Source: Acrocarpospora catenulata (GTDB taxonomy: Bacteria; Actinomycetota; Actinomycetes; Streptosporangiales; Streptosporangiaceae). From it: a stretch of DNA of 42,850 nucleotides. The notes under the pieces are model-generated. The model was not told where the DNA came from and made no database searches. It was given only the letters and a program-made list of their open reading frames with translations. Each line of letters begins with the position of its first letter. The first letter of the stretch is position 1. The stretch covers positions 1 to 42,850 of the forward strand of contig NZ_JAHCST010000076.1 in NCBI RefSeq assembly GCF_018476525.1. The letters run 5' to 3'. The position numbers and the translations under genes are program-made. Shown here piece by piece: positions 1 through 7,312 of this stretch.

Positions 1-114
1 CCCGGGCAGGCTCCAGCGTCAGTCTCTAGCACGGCCTCGCAAGTCCAAGCAAGAACGACGTCGAGCGGGCGGCGCACCCCAAGTTTCACCTATCCGTGGG
101 CGCCACGAAGTGGC

Positions 115-969
115 ATGAGGTCTCTAGTGAGCGAATGGGTCAAAAGCGAGCGCCAGCTCGCGCGTGAGGCGCTGCTGCGCACCCGCGGCCGCCGGTCGCT
201 GTCGGCCGCCACGATCTCCACGATCGTCGTGGTGGTCGTGGTGGTCGTGGGGCTCACCGCCTCGCCGGGCTGGCCACGGGTGCGCGACAAGTTCTTCAGC
301 TGGGAGCACCTGGTCGCCGCGCTGCCGGACGTGCTGCGCGGCTTCCTACTGAACGTGCTGATCTTCCTCATCGCCGAGCCGATCATCCTGGTGCTCGGGC
401 TCGGAGTGGCGCTGGTACGCGGGCTGCGGGCGCCGGTGTTCTTCCCGTTCCGGGCGCTGGCCGTGCTGTACACCGACATCTTCCGCGGCATCCCGGTCGT
501 CCTGCTGATCTACGTGGTCGGCTTCGGAGTGCCGGCGCTCGAGCTCCAGGGCACCCCCAGCGAGCCCGTGGTGCTGGGCACCATCGCGCTGATCCTCGCC
601 TACACCGCGTACGTGGCCGAGGTCTTCCGCTCCGGGATCGACTCGGTGCACCCCAGCCAGCGCGCCGCCGCCCGCTCGCTCGGCCTCAGCCACGGCCAGA
701 CCATGCGGTACGTGGTGGTGCCGCAGGCCGTGCGCCGGGTGGTGCCCCCGCTGCTCAACGACTTCGCCTCGCTCCAGAAGGACACCGCGCTGGTCGCCCT
801 GCTCGGGCCGCTGGAGGCGCTCCGGCAGGCCCAGATTCACGCGGCCAAGAACTTCAACTACACGCCGTACATCGCGACGGTGCTGCTGTTCGTCGCGCTG
901 ATCGTGCCGCTGGCCCGGTTCACCGACCACCTCGCCGCCCGCGCGGCCCGGCAGCGGGGAGGCGGCTGA
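115..969 (+). CDS. Amino-acid ABC transporter permease (His/Glu/Gln/Arg family)
   Basis: A 284-residue inner-membrane subunit of a polar amino-acid importer. After a basic N-terminus there is a membrane segment containing eight consecutive valines (about residues 34-48), then four or more further hydrophobic segments. The EAA loop that docks the ATPase is clear at about residues 178-215 (SGIDSVHPSQRAAARSLGLS, then VVPQAVRRVVPP). The stop overlaps the start of the ATPase gene (TGATG), so the two are translationally coupled. No good ribosome site precedes the ATG; a GTG at 127, preceded by GAGG, is an alternative start. No substrate-binding gene is seen; it may lie left of the window. The exact substrate cannot be read from the sequence. 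Confidence 0.9.
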   Translation: MRSLVSEWVKSERQLAREALLRTRGRRSLSAATISTIVVVVVVVVGLTASPGWPRVRDKFFSWEHLVAALPDVLRGFLLNVLIFLIAEPIILVLGLGVALVRGLRAPVFFPFRALAVLYTDIFRGIPVVLLIYVVGFGVPALELQGTPSEPVVLGTIALILAYTAYVAEVFRSGIDSVHPSQRAAARSLGLSHGQTMRYVVVPQAVRRVVPPLLNDFASLQKDTALVALLGPLEALRQAQIHAAKNFNYTPYIATVLLFVALIVPLARFTDHLAARAARQRGGG

Positions 970-1691
970 TGACGCTGCTCACCATCGAGGGCGTCTGGAA
1001 GCGGTACGGCGGGCACGCCGTGCTCCGCGGCATCGACCTGGAGGTGCGGGCGCACGAGGTGGTCTGCCTGATCGGGGCCTCCGGGTCCGGCAAGTCCACC
1101 CTGCTGCGCTGCGTCAACCTGCTGGAGACGGTGGACGACGGCGCCATCCACCTGGACGGGCAGGAACTCACCGACGTCCGGGTGGACGTGGACGACGTGC
1201 GCAAACGCATCGGGATCGTGTTCCAGGCGTACAACCTCTTCCCGCACATGACGGTGCTGGAGAACGTCACGCTCGCCCCGCGCAAGGTGCACGGCGTCAG
1301 CCGTACCGAGGCGGAGGAACGGGCCAGGGAACTGCTGGACCGGTTCGGGCTCGCGGACAAGGCCGGCGCCTACCCCGACCGGCTCTCCGGCGGGCAGCAG
1401 CAGCGGGTGGCGATCATCCGGGCCATCGCCACCCAGCCCCGGCTGCTGCTGCTCGACGAGGTCACCTCCGCGCTCGACCCCACGCTGGTCAACGAGGTGC
1501 TGGGGGTGATCAGGGAGCTCAAGGAGAGCGGGATGACCATGATCCTGGCCACCCACGAGATGGGCTTCGCCCGGGACATCGCCGACACCGTCTGCTTCCT
1601 CGCCGACGGCGTGCTGCTGGAACGCGGCCACCCGGACCAGATCTTCGGCTCCCCGAAAGACCCCAGAACCCGCCAGTTCCTGTACGGCTAG
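969..1691 (+). CDS. Amino-acid ABC transporter ATP-binding protein
   Basis: A 240-residue cytoplasmic ATPase that energises the upstream permease. All motifs are present: Walker A GASGSGKST (about 36-44), Q-loop in VFQAYNLFPHMT, signature LSGGQQQRVAIIRA, Walker B LLLLDEVTSALDP and the switch histidine in ATHEMGF. The Gln-rich signature and the FQxYNLFPH stretch are typical of GlnQ/HisP-like polar amino-acid importers. In Walker B the catalytic residue reads DEVTSALD rather than the commoner DEPTSALD, which is normal in this subgroup. The ATG overlaps the permease stop by one base. It ends about 115 bases before the universal stress protein gene. Confidence 0.93.
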   Translation: MTLLTIEGVWKRYGGHAVLRGIDLEVRAHEVVCLIGASGSGKSTLLRCVNLLETVDDGAIHLDGQELTDVRVDVDDVRKRIGIVFQAYNLFPHMTVLENVTLAPRKVHGVSRTEAEERARELLDRFGLADKAGAYPDRLSGGQQQRVAIIRAIATQPRLLLLDEVTSALDPTLVNEVLGVIRELKESGMTMILATHEMGFARDIADTVCFLADGVLLERGHPDQIFGSPKDPRTRQFLYG

Positions 1692-1805
1692 GCTCGGGGT
1701 AGCGGCGCTGACCAGGGATGACGCGCCGGTACGTGAGCGTTGCTCAGGATGGGGCCTTTCGGGGGGCCGCGGGGGCCGCCGGGTCATCCGGGGGAGGGGA
1801 TCATC

Positions 1806-2675
1806 ATGGCGGGACTTGTCGCCGTCGGCGTGGACGGCTCGGAGGCCGCGACGCTGGCCGTGGACTACGCGATGGACGACGCGGTGCGCCGGAGGGCCGC
1901 CCTCAAGATCATTCACGTCCGTGAGCCGTGGATCGGCGACCTGGCCTTCCAGGACGCGGGCGCCCTCTCCGACGCCGTCAACCAGCACAGCCGCGCGGTG
2001 CTCGCCGCCGCGGAACGCCGCGCCAGGGAGCGCGCCCCCGGCGTGCCGGTGATCACCTCGCTGGTCACCGGCCGGGTCACCGAGGGACTCAGAGCCGAGG
2101 CGGAGGGCGCCGACGTGCTGGTCATCGGCGGGCGCGGCCTCGGCGGCTTCGCCGGCCTCGCGGTCGGCTCGGCCGGACTCGGCCTGGCCGGGCACTTCCC
2201 TGGCCCGGTCGTGGTGGTCCGGCAGCTCGCCGCGGTGTCGTACGGGCAGGTCGTGGTCGGGTACGACGGCTCCTACCCGTCCGAGGCCGCCCTGGACTAC
2301 GCCTTCGGCGAGGCGGAACGGCGCAACGCCCGGCTCAAGGTGATCTACGCCTGGCAGCAGCCGGTGTTCGCGCCGTACGCGGAAGGGTACGGTCCCGTCC
2401 TCAGCCGGCTCTTCGACGAGCGCACGGCGGAGATCCGGCGTTACCTCGCCCCCTGGCGGGAGAAGAACGCCCGGATCAACGTGGACGAGACCTCGTTCGC
2501 CGGGCATCCCATCATCGCGCTGACCGAGAACTCGCGGACGGCTGACCTGGTGGTGGTCGGATCGCGGGGGATGGGAGCGTTGGGCTCCGCCGTACTCGGC
2601 TCGGTGAGCCACGGGGTGCTGCACCGGGCGTTCTGTCCGGTCGCGGTGGTTCGCCCGCCTGGGGAGGGTCGCTGA
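1806..2675 (+). CDS. Tandem-domain universal stress protein
   Basis: A 289-residue protein with two UspA domains (about 1-140 and 148-289). Each ends in the nucleotide-binding signature G-x2-G-x(8-9)-G-S (GGRGLGGFAGLAVGS and GSRGMGALGSAVLGS), so both halves probably bind ATP. The ATG at 1806 follows a purine-rich GGGGGAGGGGA site; an upstream in-frame ATG at 1740 would add a low-complexity Gly/Pro stretch and is rejected. Tandem Usp proteins of this kind are members of the DosR dormancy regulon in mycobacteria (such as Rv1996), and an HspX-like gene lies next door, convergently. No convincing DevR palindrome precedes this gene. A strong hairpin follows its stop. Confidence 0.92.
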   Translation: MAGLVAVGVDGSEAATLAVDYAMDDAVRRRAALKIIHVREPWIGDLAFQDAGALSDAVNQHSRAVLAAAERRARERAPGVPVITSLVTGRVTEGLRAEAEGADVLVIGGRGLGGFAGLAVGSAGLGLAGHFPGPVVVVRQLAAVSYGQVVVGYDGSYPSEAALDYAFGEAERRNARLKVIYAWQQPVFAPYAEGYGPVLSRLFDERTAEIRRYLAPWREKNARINVDETSFAGHPIIALTENSRTADLVVVGSRGMGALGSAVLGSVSHGVLHRAFCPVAVVRPPGEGR

Positions 2676-2685
2676 AGAAATGAAT

Positions 2686-2719
2686 GACCCAGGCCCGTGA
2701 TCGTCACGGTGCCTGGGTC
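2686..2719. terminator. Bidirectional hairpin between usp and hspX-like genes
   Basis: GACCCAGGC (2686-2694) pairs with GCCTGGGTC (2711-2719), and CCGTGA (2695-2700) with TCACGG (2704-2709), leaving a 3-base loop and one bulged T. It lies between the two convergent stop codons and can serve both transcripts. There is no long T-tract. Confidence 0.75.
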
Positions 2720-2732
2720 GACAGATGCCGGG

Positions 2733-3179
2733 TCAGCCTGGCTGGCCCTGTTCGGGGCTTTCCTTCATGGCTGTGCTGATCGGAACACGCATGCCGGGCT
2801 GCTTGCCCTCCGACAGCTTGACGTGCACCTCCAGGATGCCCTTGTCGTAGAACGCCTTGATGTCGCGCTCGTCCGCCAGCTCCGGCAGGGCCACCGAGCG
2901 GGTCACGCTGCCGTAGCGGAACTCGCTGCGCTGGGCGTCCTTCTCCTCCTGGTGCCGCTCCGCGTGGATGGTCAGCATGCCGCCGCTGACCGTTACCTCG
3001 ACATCCCGGTCCGGGTCCACGCCGGGCAACTCCGCGCGCAGGACGTACTCCCCGTTCTCGAGGTAGTCCTCGAAGCGGAGGGGCTGCTGGCTCATCTGGC
3101 GCATGCCCATCAACGGCATGTCCAGCAGGTCGAACACGTCAGGGAGGAACCCCCGATCACGTCTCATCAGTGTGCTCAT
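2733..3179 (-). CDS. hspX: HspX/Acr-like small heat-shock protein (Hsp20)
   Basis: A 148-residue alpha-crystallin-domain chaperone. The domain begins near residue 40 (EDYLENGEYVLRAELPGVDP) and contains RSEFRYGS, the ADERDIKA..DKGILEV segment and a short C-terminal tail. These blocks match the mycobacterial HspX/Acr (Rv2031c) pattern closely, which is the hallmark DosR-induced chaperone; assignment to that subfamily is by motif memory. A strong GGAGGTGAGCC ribosome site precedes the ATG. It starts only 34 bases after the TetR stop on the same strand, so it may be read through from the SRPBCC-TetR transcript. I found no DevR-type palindrome in the short gap. Confidence 0.9.
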   Translation of the reverse strand: MSTLMRRDRGFLPDVFDLLDMPLMGMRQMSQQPLRFEDYLENGEYVLRAELPGVDPDRDVEVTVSGGMLTIHAERHQEEKDAQRSEFRYGSVTRSVALPELADERDIKAFYDKGILEVHVKLSEGKQPGMRVPISTAMKESPEQGQPG

Positions 3180-3213
3180 GGCTCACCTCCGTGTGACCTT
3201 TCCCTACTACCCA

Positions 3214-3852
3214 TTAAACGCCTGGCTGGTCGGTCTCCTGAGTGGCGGTATGGTCCGTGACCAGGGCTTTGTGTAGGCGGTCCAGCAGTATGAGGGCTTC
3301 GTCCACGCCTTTGCGGTCGCCGGTCAGCAGCAGGTCGAAGAGGAGGCCTCGGGAGGCGGCCAGGCTCAGCCGGGCGTACGCGGGGGCCTCGGCGGGGTCC
3401 ACCCCGCTGCGTAGGCAGATCTCGGTCAGTGGGGGGAGCCAGACGCCGATGAGGTCGTTGCGGAGGCCCTGGGCATATGGGCGGTCGTGCATGGCGTGGG
3501 CGGAGAGTTCGAAGAACAGGCGCCCGTAGATCAGGGTGGCTTCCACCAGGTTGTCCCAGAAACGTACCCAGCTCTCCTGCGGGGGTAGCTCGTTTCTGGT
3601 CAGGTCCGCGATGGCGGCGCGTTGTTGTGCCTCGACCGCGCGGACGACCTCGGCCAGCAGGCCCTCTCGGGAGCCGAAGTGGTGGATGAGCATGCGGTGG
3701 CTGGTGCCGAGGCCGGCCGCGATCGAGCGGAGGCTCGCGTCTCCGATTCCGTTGGCGGCGAAGTACTCGATCGCCTGGGCCAGCCACTTCTCCTTGGGCG
3801 TCACGCCTGAATTCTCTCTGGGCGGCGGGCCCGTCTTCTCCTTGGGCGTCAC
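3214..3852 (-). CDS. TetR/AcrR-family transcriptional regulator
   Basis: A 212-residue repressor with an N-terminal helix-turn-helix (IGDASLRSIAAGLGTSHRMLIHHFGSRE, read in two parts, about residues 33-62) and a helical ligand-binding domain. The GTG at 3852 overlaps the SRPBCC stop (GTGA), giving translational coupling. The N-terminus is odd: VTPKEK occurs twice, 16 codons apart, because a 23-base sequence is repeated at 3787-3809 and 3835-3857. The second GTG at 3804 is a possible start and has a better purine-rich site (AGAGAG). The palindrome at 4266-4285 over the SRPBCC start codon is its likely operator, implying autoregulation of the pair. Ligand unknown. Confidence 0.88.
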   Translation of the reverse strand: MTPKEKTGPPPRENSGVTPKEKWLAQAIEYFAANGIGDASLRSIAAGLGTSHRMLIHHFGSREGLLAEVVRAVEAQQRAAIADLTRNELPPQESWVRFWDNLVEATLIYGRLFFELSAHAMHDRPYAQGLRNDLIGVWLPPLTEICLRSGVDPAEAPAYARLSLAASRGLLFDLLLTGDRKGVDEALILLDRLHKALVTDHTATQETDQPGV

Positions 3853-3857
3853 GCCTG
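3787..3857. repeat. 23-bp direct repeat duplicating the TetR start region
   Basis: The same 23 bases occur at 3787-3809 and 3835-3857, exactly 48 bases apart. Each copy carries the GTG-ACG-CCC-AAG-GAG-AAG start block of the TetR gene on the minus strand, so the reading frame is kept and there are two candidate starts. Confidence 0.9.
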
Positions 3858-4268
3858 CTCGATGCGGGCCTTCAGGCCTTGGGCCTCCAGCGTGAGGTAG
3901 CGGCTGGTGAGCTTGCCGGTCAGTCGGCTCAGCAGTGGGCTGAACAGCCCTTCCTGGTCGATGGTCGAGCGGGCCACCGTGCCGTCTGGGGTGACCTCCA
4001 CCCGGTGTCCTCCGGTTACTCGCATGCCCGGGCTCCTGCTGACCCAGACGAAGTACTCCCCGTCCACCAGTTCGGTCACCTCCCAGACGGACGCCGGTAG
4101 CTTCGGCTGCTTGATCTTCGCTCGGGAGCCGACCTTCAGCGGTCCCGGCTCGGTGAGCTCCACTGACTCGAACGTCTCGGCCCATTCGGGCCAGCGCTCC
4201 ACGTCGCTGAACACCTCCCACACACGCTGCGGGCTGGCGTCGATGGTGATGGCAGATTCAAATCGCAT
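3849..4268 (-). CDS. SRPBCC (START-like) family protein
   Basis: A 139-residue protein of the polyketide-cyclase/SRPBCC fold: N-terminal strand MRFESAITIDASPQRVWEVF, the VERWPEWAE motif typical of the family, a beta-rich middle and a C-terminal amphipathic helix (SRYLTLEAQGLKARIEQA). Such proteins bind a hydrophobic ligand in a helix-grip cavity; no substrate can be inferred. The start codon lies inside a palindrome and there is no Shine-Dalgarno site, so the mRNA may be leaderless. It overlaps the TetR gene by four bases; the pair looks like a repressor plus its controlled target. Confidence 0.85.
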   Translation of the reverse strand: MRFESAITIDASPQRVWEVFSDVERWPEWAETFESVELTEPGPLKVGSRAKIKQPKLPASVWEVTELVDGEYFVWVSRSPGMRVTGGHRVEVTPDGTVARSTIDQEGLFSPLLSRLTGKLTSRYLTLEAQGLKARIEQA

Positions 4269-4285
4269 GTACCAAATGGTACATG
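4266..4285. promoter_or_regulatory. Probable TetR operator overlapping the SRPBCC start codon
   Basis: Inverted repeat CATGTACC-AAAT-GGTACATG with perfect 8-base arms. The left arm contains the ATG of the minus-strand SRPBCC gene. A repressor bound here would block initiation of an SRPBCC-TetR transcript, which fits negative autoregulation by the TetR protein encoded next to it. Confidence 0.7.
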
Positions 4286-4305
4286 CCTGCCTGTGTCGCC
4301 GTAAG

Positions 4306-5142
4306 TCACCTGTCCACAGCCGGACGCCTTCCCATCCGCACCCGCAGCAGAAGCCCAGCCCCCGCTCCGAACGTCAGCGCCAGCCCTATCGCCACCAACC
4401 CCCGCGCATCAGGCCCTGCCTCCCCACCCCCACCGGTCGCCACCCCACCCAACGGGGTCTCCATCACCGTGTACGCCTCCGTCGCGGTCGCCGTGGCGGT
4501 TTCGGTGGCGGTCGCCGTCTCCGTCGCCGTCTCGGTGGCCGTTTCGGTCTCGGTGACCGTGTGGCTCGGTTTTGGGCTCGGGCTCGTCTGGCTGCCCGTG
4601 CCGATGACGAGCGAATAGGTCGTGAGCGCGTCCGGGTTCTTCACCTCACACTGGATCAGCGGCTGCTGCGGAGATGTCCCGAAGTTGATGGCCCCCGGCC
4701 GGATCGTCGCCGTCCCTGCGTTGCTCGGCCTGGACAACATCTGGGTCTGCCCCGATGGGAGCGAAACCGTCTGATTCGCGCCAACCGGCCCGACCGTGTC
4801 CCCGACACCGGTGGCGGAAGTGAATCCGGAAACCCCGCTGATCGACGCGTACGCGTAGAGCTTGGCCCCGGCGGGCAATCCGGCCGAGCCCGCCCGTATC
4901 GACGTCCCTTCCGCGTAGGAGGCCCGATGCCCGATCGCCAACTGTCGGTCGACCACCGCCTCAGCTGGCATCGTGAGTTCCACCTGCACCTTGACGACCT
5001 GAGCGTCGCCCCCGACCGGGGTGCACGCATACTCCACGACGGTCGTAAGCCGTTTTCCGACCGCCCGCGCTGAAGCAGGTACGCAGAGCAGGACAACCAA
5101 AGACACCAAGACCGCACCGAATAAGCCGTGGCGACCGCGCAT
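4306..5142 (-). CDS. Secreted, membrane-tethered protein with Thr/Glu repeat stalk
   Basis: A 278-residue exported protein of unknown function. It has a signal peptide (MRGRHGLFGAVLVSLVVLLC, cleavage after ASARA), a globular domain of about 150 residues with two cysteines (YACTP and IQCEV), then a low-complexity Thr/Glu/Ala stalk (TETETATETATETATATE), a Gly-rich spacer and a C-terminal transmembrane helix followed by RVRMGRR. That tail resembles a sortase-type anchor, but no clear LPxTG or LAxTG motif is present. The domain recalls small secreted actinomycete DUF domains (DUF6801-like); this is a weak guess. The start at 5142 has a good CAGGAG site; the longer frame upstream is rejected. Confidence 0.75.
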   Translation of the reverse strand: MRGRHGLFGAVLVSLVVLLCVPASARAVGKRLTTVVEYACTPVGGDAQVVKVQVELTMPAEAVVDRQLAIGHRASYAEGTSIRAGSAGLPAGAKLYAYASISGVSGFTSATGVGDTVGPVGANQTVSLPSGQTQMLSRPSNAGTATIRPGAINFGTSPQQPLIQCEVKNPDALTTYSLVIGTGSQTSPSPKPSHTVTETETATETATETATATETATATATEAYTVMETPLGGVATGGGGEAGPDARGLVAIGLALTFGAGAGLLLRVRMGRRPAVDR

Positions 5143-5230
5143 GGCAACTCCTGGGAATAGAACGTCCCAAAGAAGACGGCAGAAAAGGACCACCGGTTGA
5201 CACAACCGCCCCACCAGTCCCACACAAATG

Positions 5231-5348
5231 AGAGAAGCGCCACTGAGCGAGGCTCTCTCCCGCAAACGTGAAGACCCCCGAGCGAGGCTCTCCCGCGCAA
5301 ATGACCCGCGCAAATGAGAAGAGCCCCGCTGAGCGAGGCTCTTCTCAT
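5231..5348. repeat. Cluster of related hairpins in the leader of the secreted-protein gene
   Basis: The 12-mer GAGCGAGGCTCT occurs at 5245-5256, 5280-5291 and 5331-5342. The third copy is the right arm of a perfect 12-bp stem (ATGAGAAGAGCC 5314-5325 with GGCTCTTCTCAT 5337-5348, 11-base loop). The first forms an imperfect version of the same stem. They lie in the 570-base gap between the divergent secreted-protein gene (minus, start 5142) and the SDR gene (plus, start 5715); no gene is seen in the rest of that gap. They could be attenuators in the minus-strand leader or decayed terminators. Confidence 0.65.
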
Positions 5349-5714
5349 GACCCGTTTCCTTTTCTGACCGACCAGGAGTTCCCCCGTCTGGTCTTCGGCT
5401 GCGCGACCGAAGGGCTTCCCCCCTTGATTGAATGTCCGGTGCCCGGCCCTTGATCTGCGATGTTGTGGTGTCCGTCGGTCTGAATATGTTGAACCCCCGT
5501 CGGGGTGATGAACCATTGATACGGGCGGTCACCTGCAGGAGTCTTTCAACGCGCTAGACAACAGCCTTCAGGCGTCGCCCGGGGAGGAAGCCGGTGGGTT
5601 GGCCCCGTTCGCAGATGTCTCAAATGTGCTGAAAAGTTGTTCAAACCCCGTTTGGGAAGGTCGGCAGGGGAAGGTGCAAGGCGTACCAGAGGGACCGGAG
5701 AGAGGGGATGTGTG

Positions 5715-6737
5715 ATGCCTGCCCCACGCGGACCGAGGACGGTTGTAGTCACCGGAGCCAGTGCGGGAGTCGGCCGGGCCGTGGCGCGGATGTTCGGGCG
5801 GCGGGGGGATTCGGTCGGGCTGCTCGCGCGGGGAGAGGCGGGTCTGGCGGCTGCGGCCGAGGAGATTCGCGCGGAGGGCGGGCGTGCGTTGCCCCTCTCG
5901 GTCGACGTGGCGGACGCGGGGCAGGTCGAGGCCGCCGCGCAGCGGGTCGAGGAGGAGTTCGGGCCAATCGACGTCTGGGTGAACGTGGCGTTCAGTACGG
6001 TCTTCGCTCCCGTCACCGAGATCGATGTCGAGGAGTACCGGCGGATCACCGAGGTGAGCTACCTCGGGTACGTGTACGGCACCAAGGCCGCGCTGGCCCG
6101 GATGCTGCCCCGGGACAGCGGCACCATCGTGCAGGCGGGATCGGCACTGGCTCACCGGGCGATTCCGCTGCAGTCCGGGTACTGCGCCGCCAAGCACGCG
6201 ATCAAGGGGTTCACCGAGTCACTCCGCTGCGAACTGCTGCACACCGGCAGCCGGGTCAAGGTCACGATGGTCCAGTTGCCGGCGTTGAACACACCGCAGT
6301 TCGACTGGGTTGTGACGCGGCTGCCCAAACGCCCGCAACCGGTGCCGCCGATCTACCAACCGGAGGTGGCCGCCCGTGCGCTCCTGTACGCGGCCGACCA
6401 TCCCGAGCGCAAAGAATTCTGGATCGGAGGCATGACGGTCGCGAGCATCCTGGCCGACCGAATCGCCCCCGCCCTGGTCGACCGCTACCTGGCTCGCACC
6501 GGCTACCGCTCCCAGCAGACCACCGAGGACCCCGACCCAAACGAGCCGGTCAACCTGTGGAAACCCGCCGACGCCGCCCCCGGAACCGACTTCGGAGCCC
6601 ACGGCCGTTTCGACACCCGCGCCCACACCACCAGCCCACAGTCCTGGCTCTCCCGCCACCGCCGCCTACTCACCCTGGCCGGAGCAGCAGCCACCGCCGC
6701 CCTCGGCACCCGCCTCGCCCGCACCGCCATGCACTGA
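5715..6737 (+). CDS. SDR family oxidoreductase with C-terminal membrane segment
   Basis: A 340-residue short-chain dehydrogenase/reductase. The cofactor motif [10 protein letters not shown] (about 12-21) and the catalytic S...YxxxK (QAGSALAHR, then [13 protein letters not shown] near 150-167) are present. The usual NNAG motif reads NVAF. After the Rossmann domain (to about residue 250) comes a proline-rich stretch and a hydrophobic C-terminal segment ([18 protein letters not shown]), so the enzyme may sit on the membrane. The ATG at 5715 has a GAGAGGGG site 7 bases upstream; the upstream extension in the same frame is rejected. Substrate unknown. Convergent with the small membrane protein gene to its right. 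Confidence 0.87.
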   Translation: MPAPRGPRTVVVTGASAGVGRAVARMFGRRGDSVGLLARGEAGLAAAAEEIRAEGGRALPLSVDVADAGQVEAAAQRVEEEFGPIDVWVNVAFSTVFAPVTEIDVEEYRRITEVSYLGYVYGTKAALARMLPRDSGTIVQAGSALAHRAIPLQSGYCAAKHAIKGFTESLRCELLHTGSRVKVTMVQLPALNTPQFDWVVTRLPKRPQPVPPIYQPEVAARALLYAADHPERKEFWIGGMTVASILADRIAPALVDRYLARTGYRSQQTTEDPDPNEPVNLWKPADAAPGTDFGAHGRFDTRAHTTSPQSWLSRHRRLLTLAGAAATAALGTRLARTAMH

Positions 6738-6807
6738 TTCCCGTCGGCCTATTTGCCGCAGGGGAACAGAGACGGGTCGGAGGGCGAACGGTTGACGCTC
6801 ATTTTCG

Positions 6808-7212
6808 TCATGCGTTCTTTACCGGGGTCGTGACCTCCTCAGGTTCAACGTCAACGGATTGGTAGTCCGCCGCCGTCGCCGTCAGGATGTCGGCGGTGAC
6901 GCGGGTCAGCAGGGTCACGAGTGCCAGGCTCAGGCCGGCTATGACCACGCCGCGGACAAAGGCGACGTCCGGCACGACATTGGCCAGCACGAGTACGCAC
7001 AGGGCGAGGTCGGCGATGATGACTGCGCTGACGGTCAGCGCGTAGACGCGGATCCGTCCCTTGGTCCAGAACATGACATCGCCGGCGACGCCCTGCCGGC
7101 GCAGGACACGCTGCTGGGAGTGGAGCCGGGCCAGGTATCCGGAGTCCCACACGAAGGCGAGCAGGACCACCGGGAGAACCTGGGCCACGGTGGCGTACAA
7201 GTCACGAACCAT
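6808..7212 (-). CDS. Small membrane protein of unknown function
   Basis: A 134-residue protein with about three membrane segments: VAQVLPVVLLAFVWDSGYL near the N-terminus, VYALTVSAVIIADLALCVLV in the middle, and VRGVVIAGLSLALVTLL near the C-terminus. A basic loop lies between the first two. The C-terminal tail is acidic (DVEPEEV). The ATG at 7212 follows a GGAGAA site at good spacing; the longer frame to 7287 lacks one. I do not recognise the family and make no functional call. Confidence 0.65.
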   Translation of the reverse strand: MVRDLYATVAQVLPVVLLAFVWDSGYLARLHSQQRVLRRQGVAGDVMFWTKGRIRVYALTVSAVIIADLALCVLVLANVVPDVAFVRGVVIAGLSLALVTLLTRVTADILTATAADYQSVDVEPEEVTTPVKNA

Positions 7213-7312
7213 CAGTTGTTCTCCGGGGGGAATGACGGCTTGGCGGGGCGAATCCCTTACACAGTTCCATAGCGGATTCACGCCCACGCATTACCGGAGG
7301 CGCCTGTTCTGG

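Noticed and set aside
181-260. GTGGTGGTC repeats near the window start as a regulatory repeat.
   Set aside because: They encode a run of valines in the first membrane helix of the permease.
1752-1765. DevR-box-like GGGCCTTTCGGGGG upstream of the universal stress protein gene.
   Set aside because: Only about 10 of 14 positions match the island boxes and it is not palindromic; G-rich sequence is common here.
4306-4420. Possible sortase anchor at the C-terminus of the secreted protein.
   Set aside because: A hydrophobic helix and basic tail are present, but no LPxTG or LAxTG motif; kept only as a membrane-tethered protein.
4480-4565. Hexamer-like repeats (GTCGCC/GTGGCG type).
   Set aside because: They are the Thr/Glu/Ala stalk of the secreted protein, a coding low-complexity stretch.
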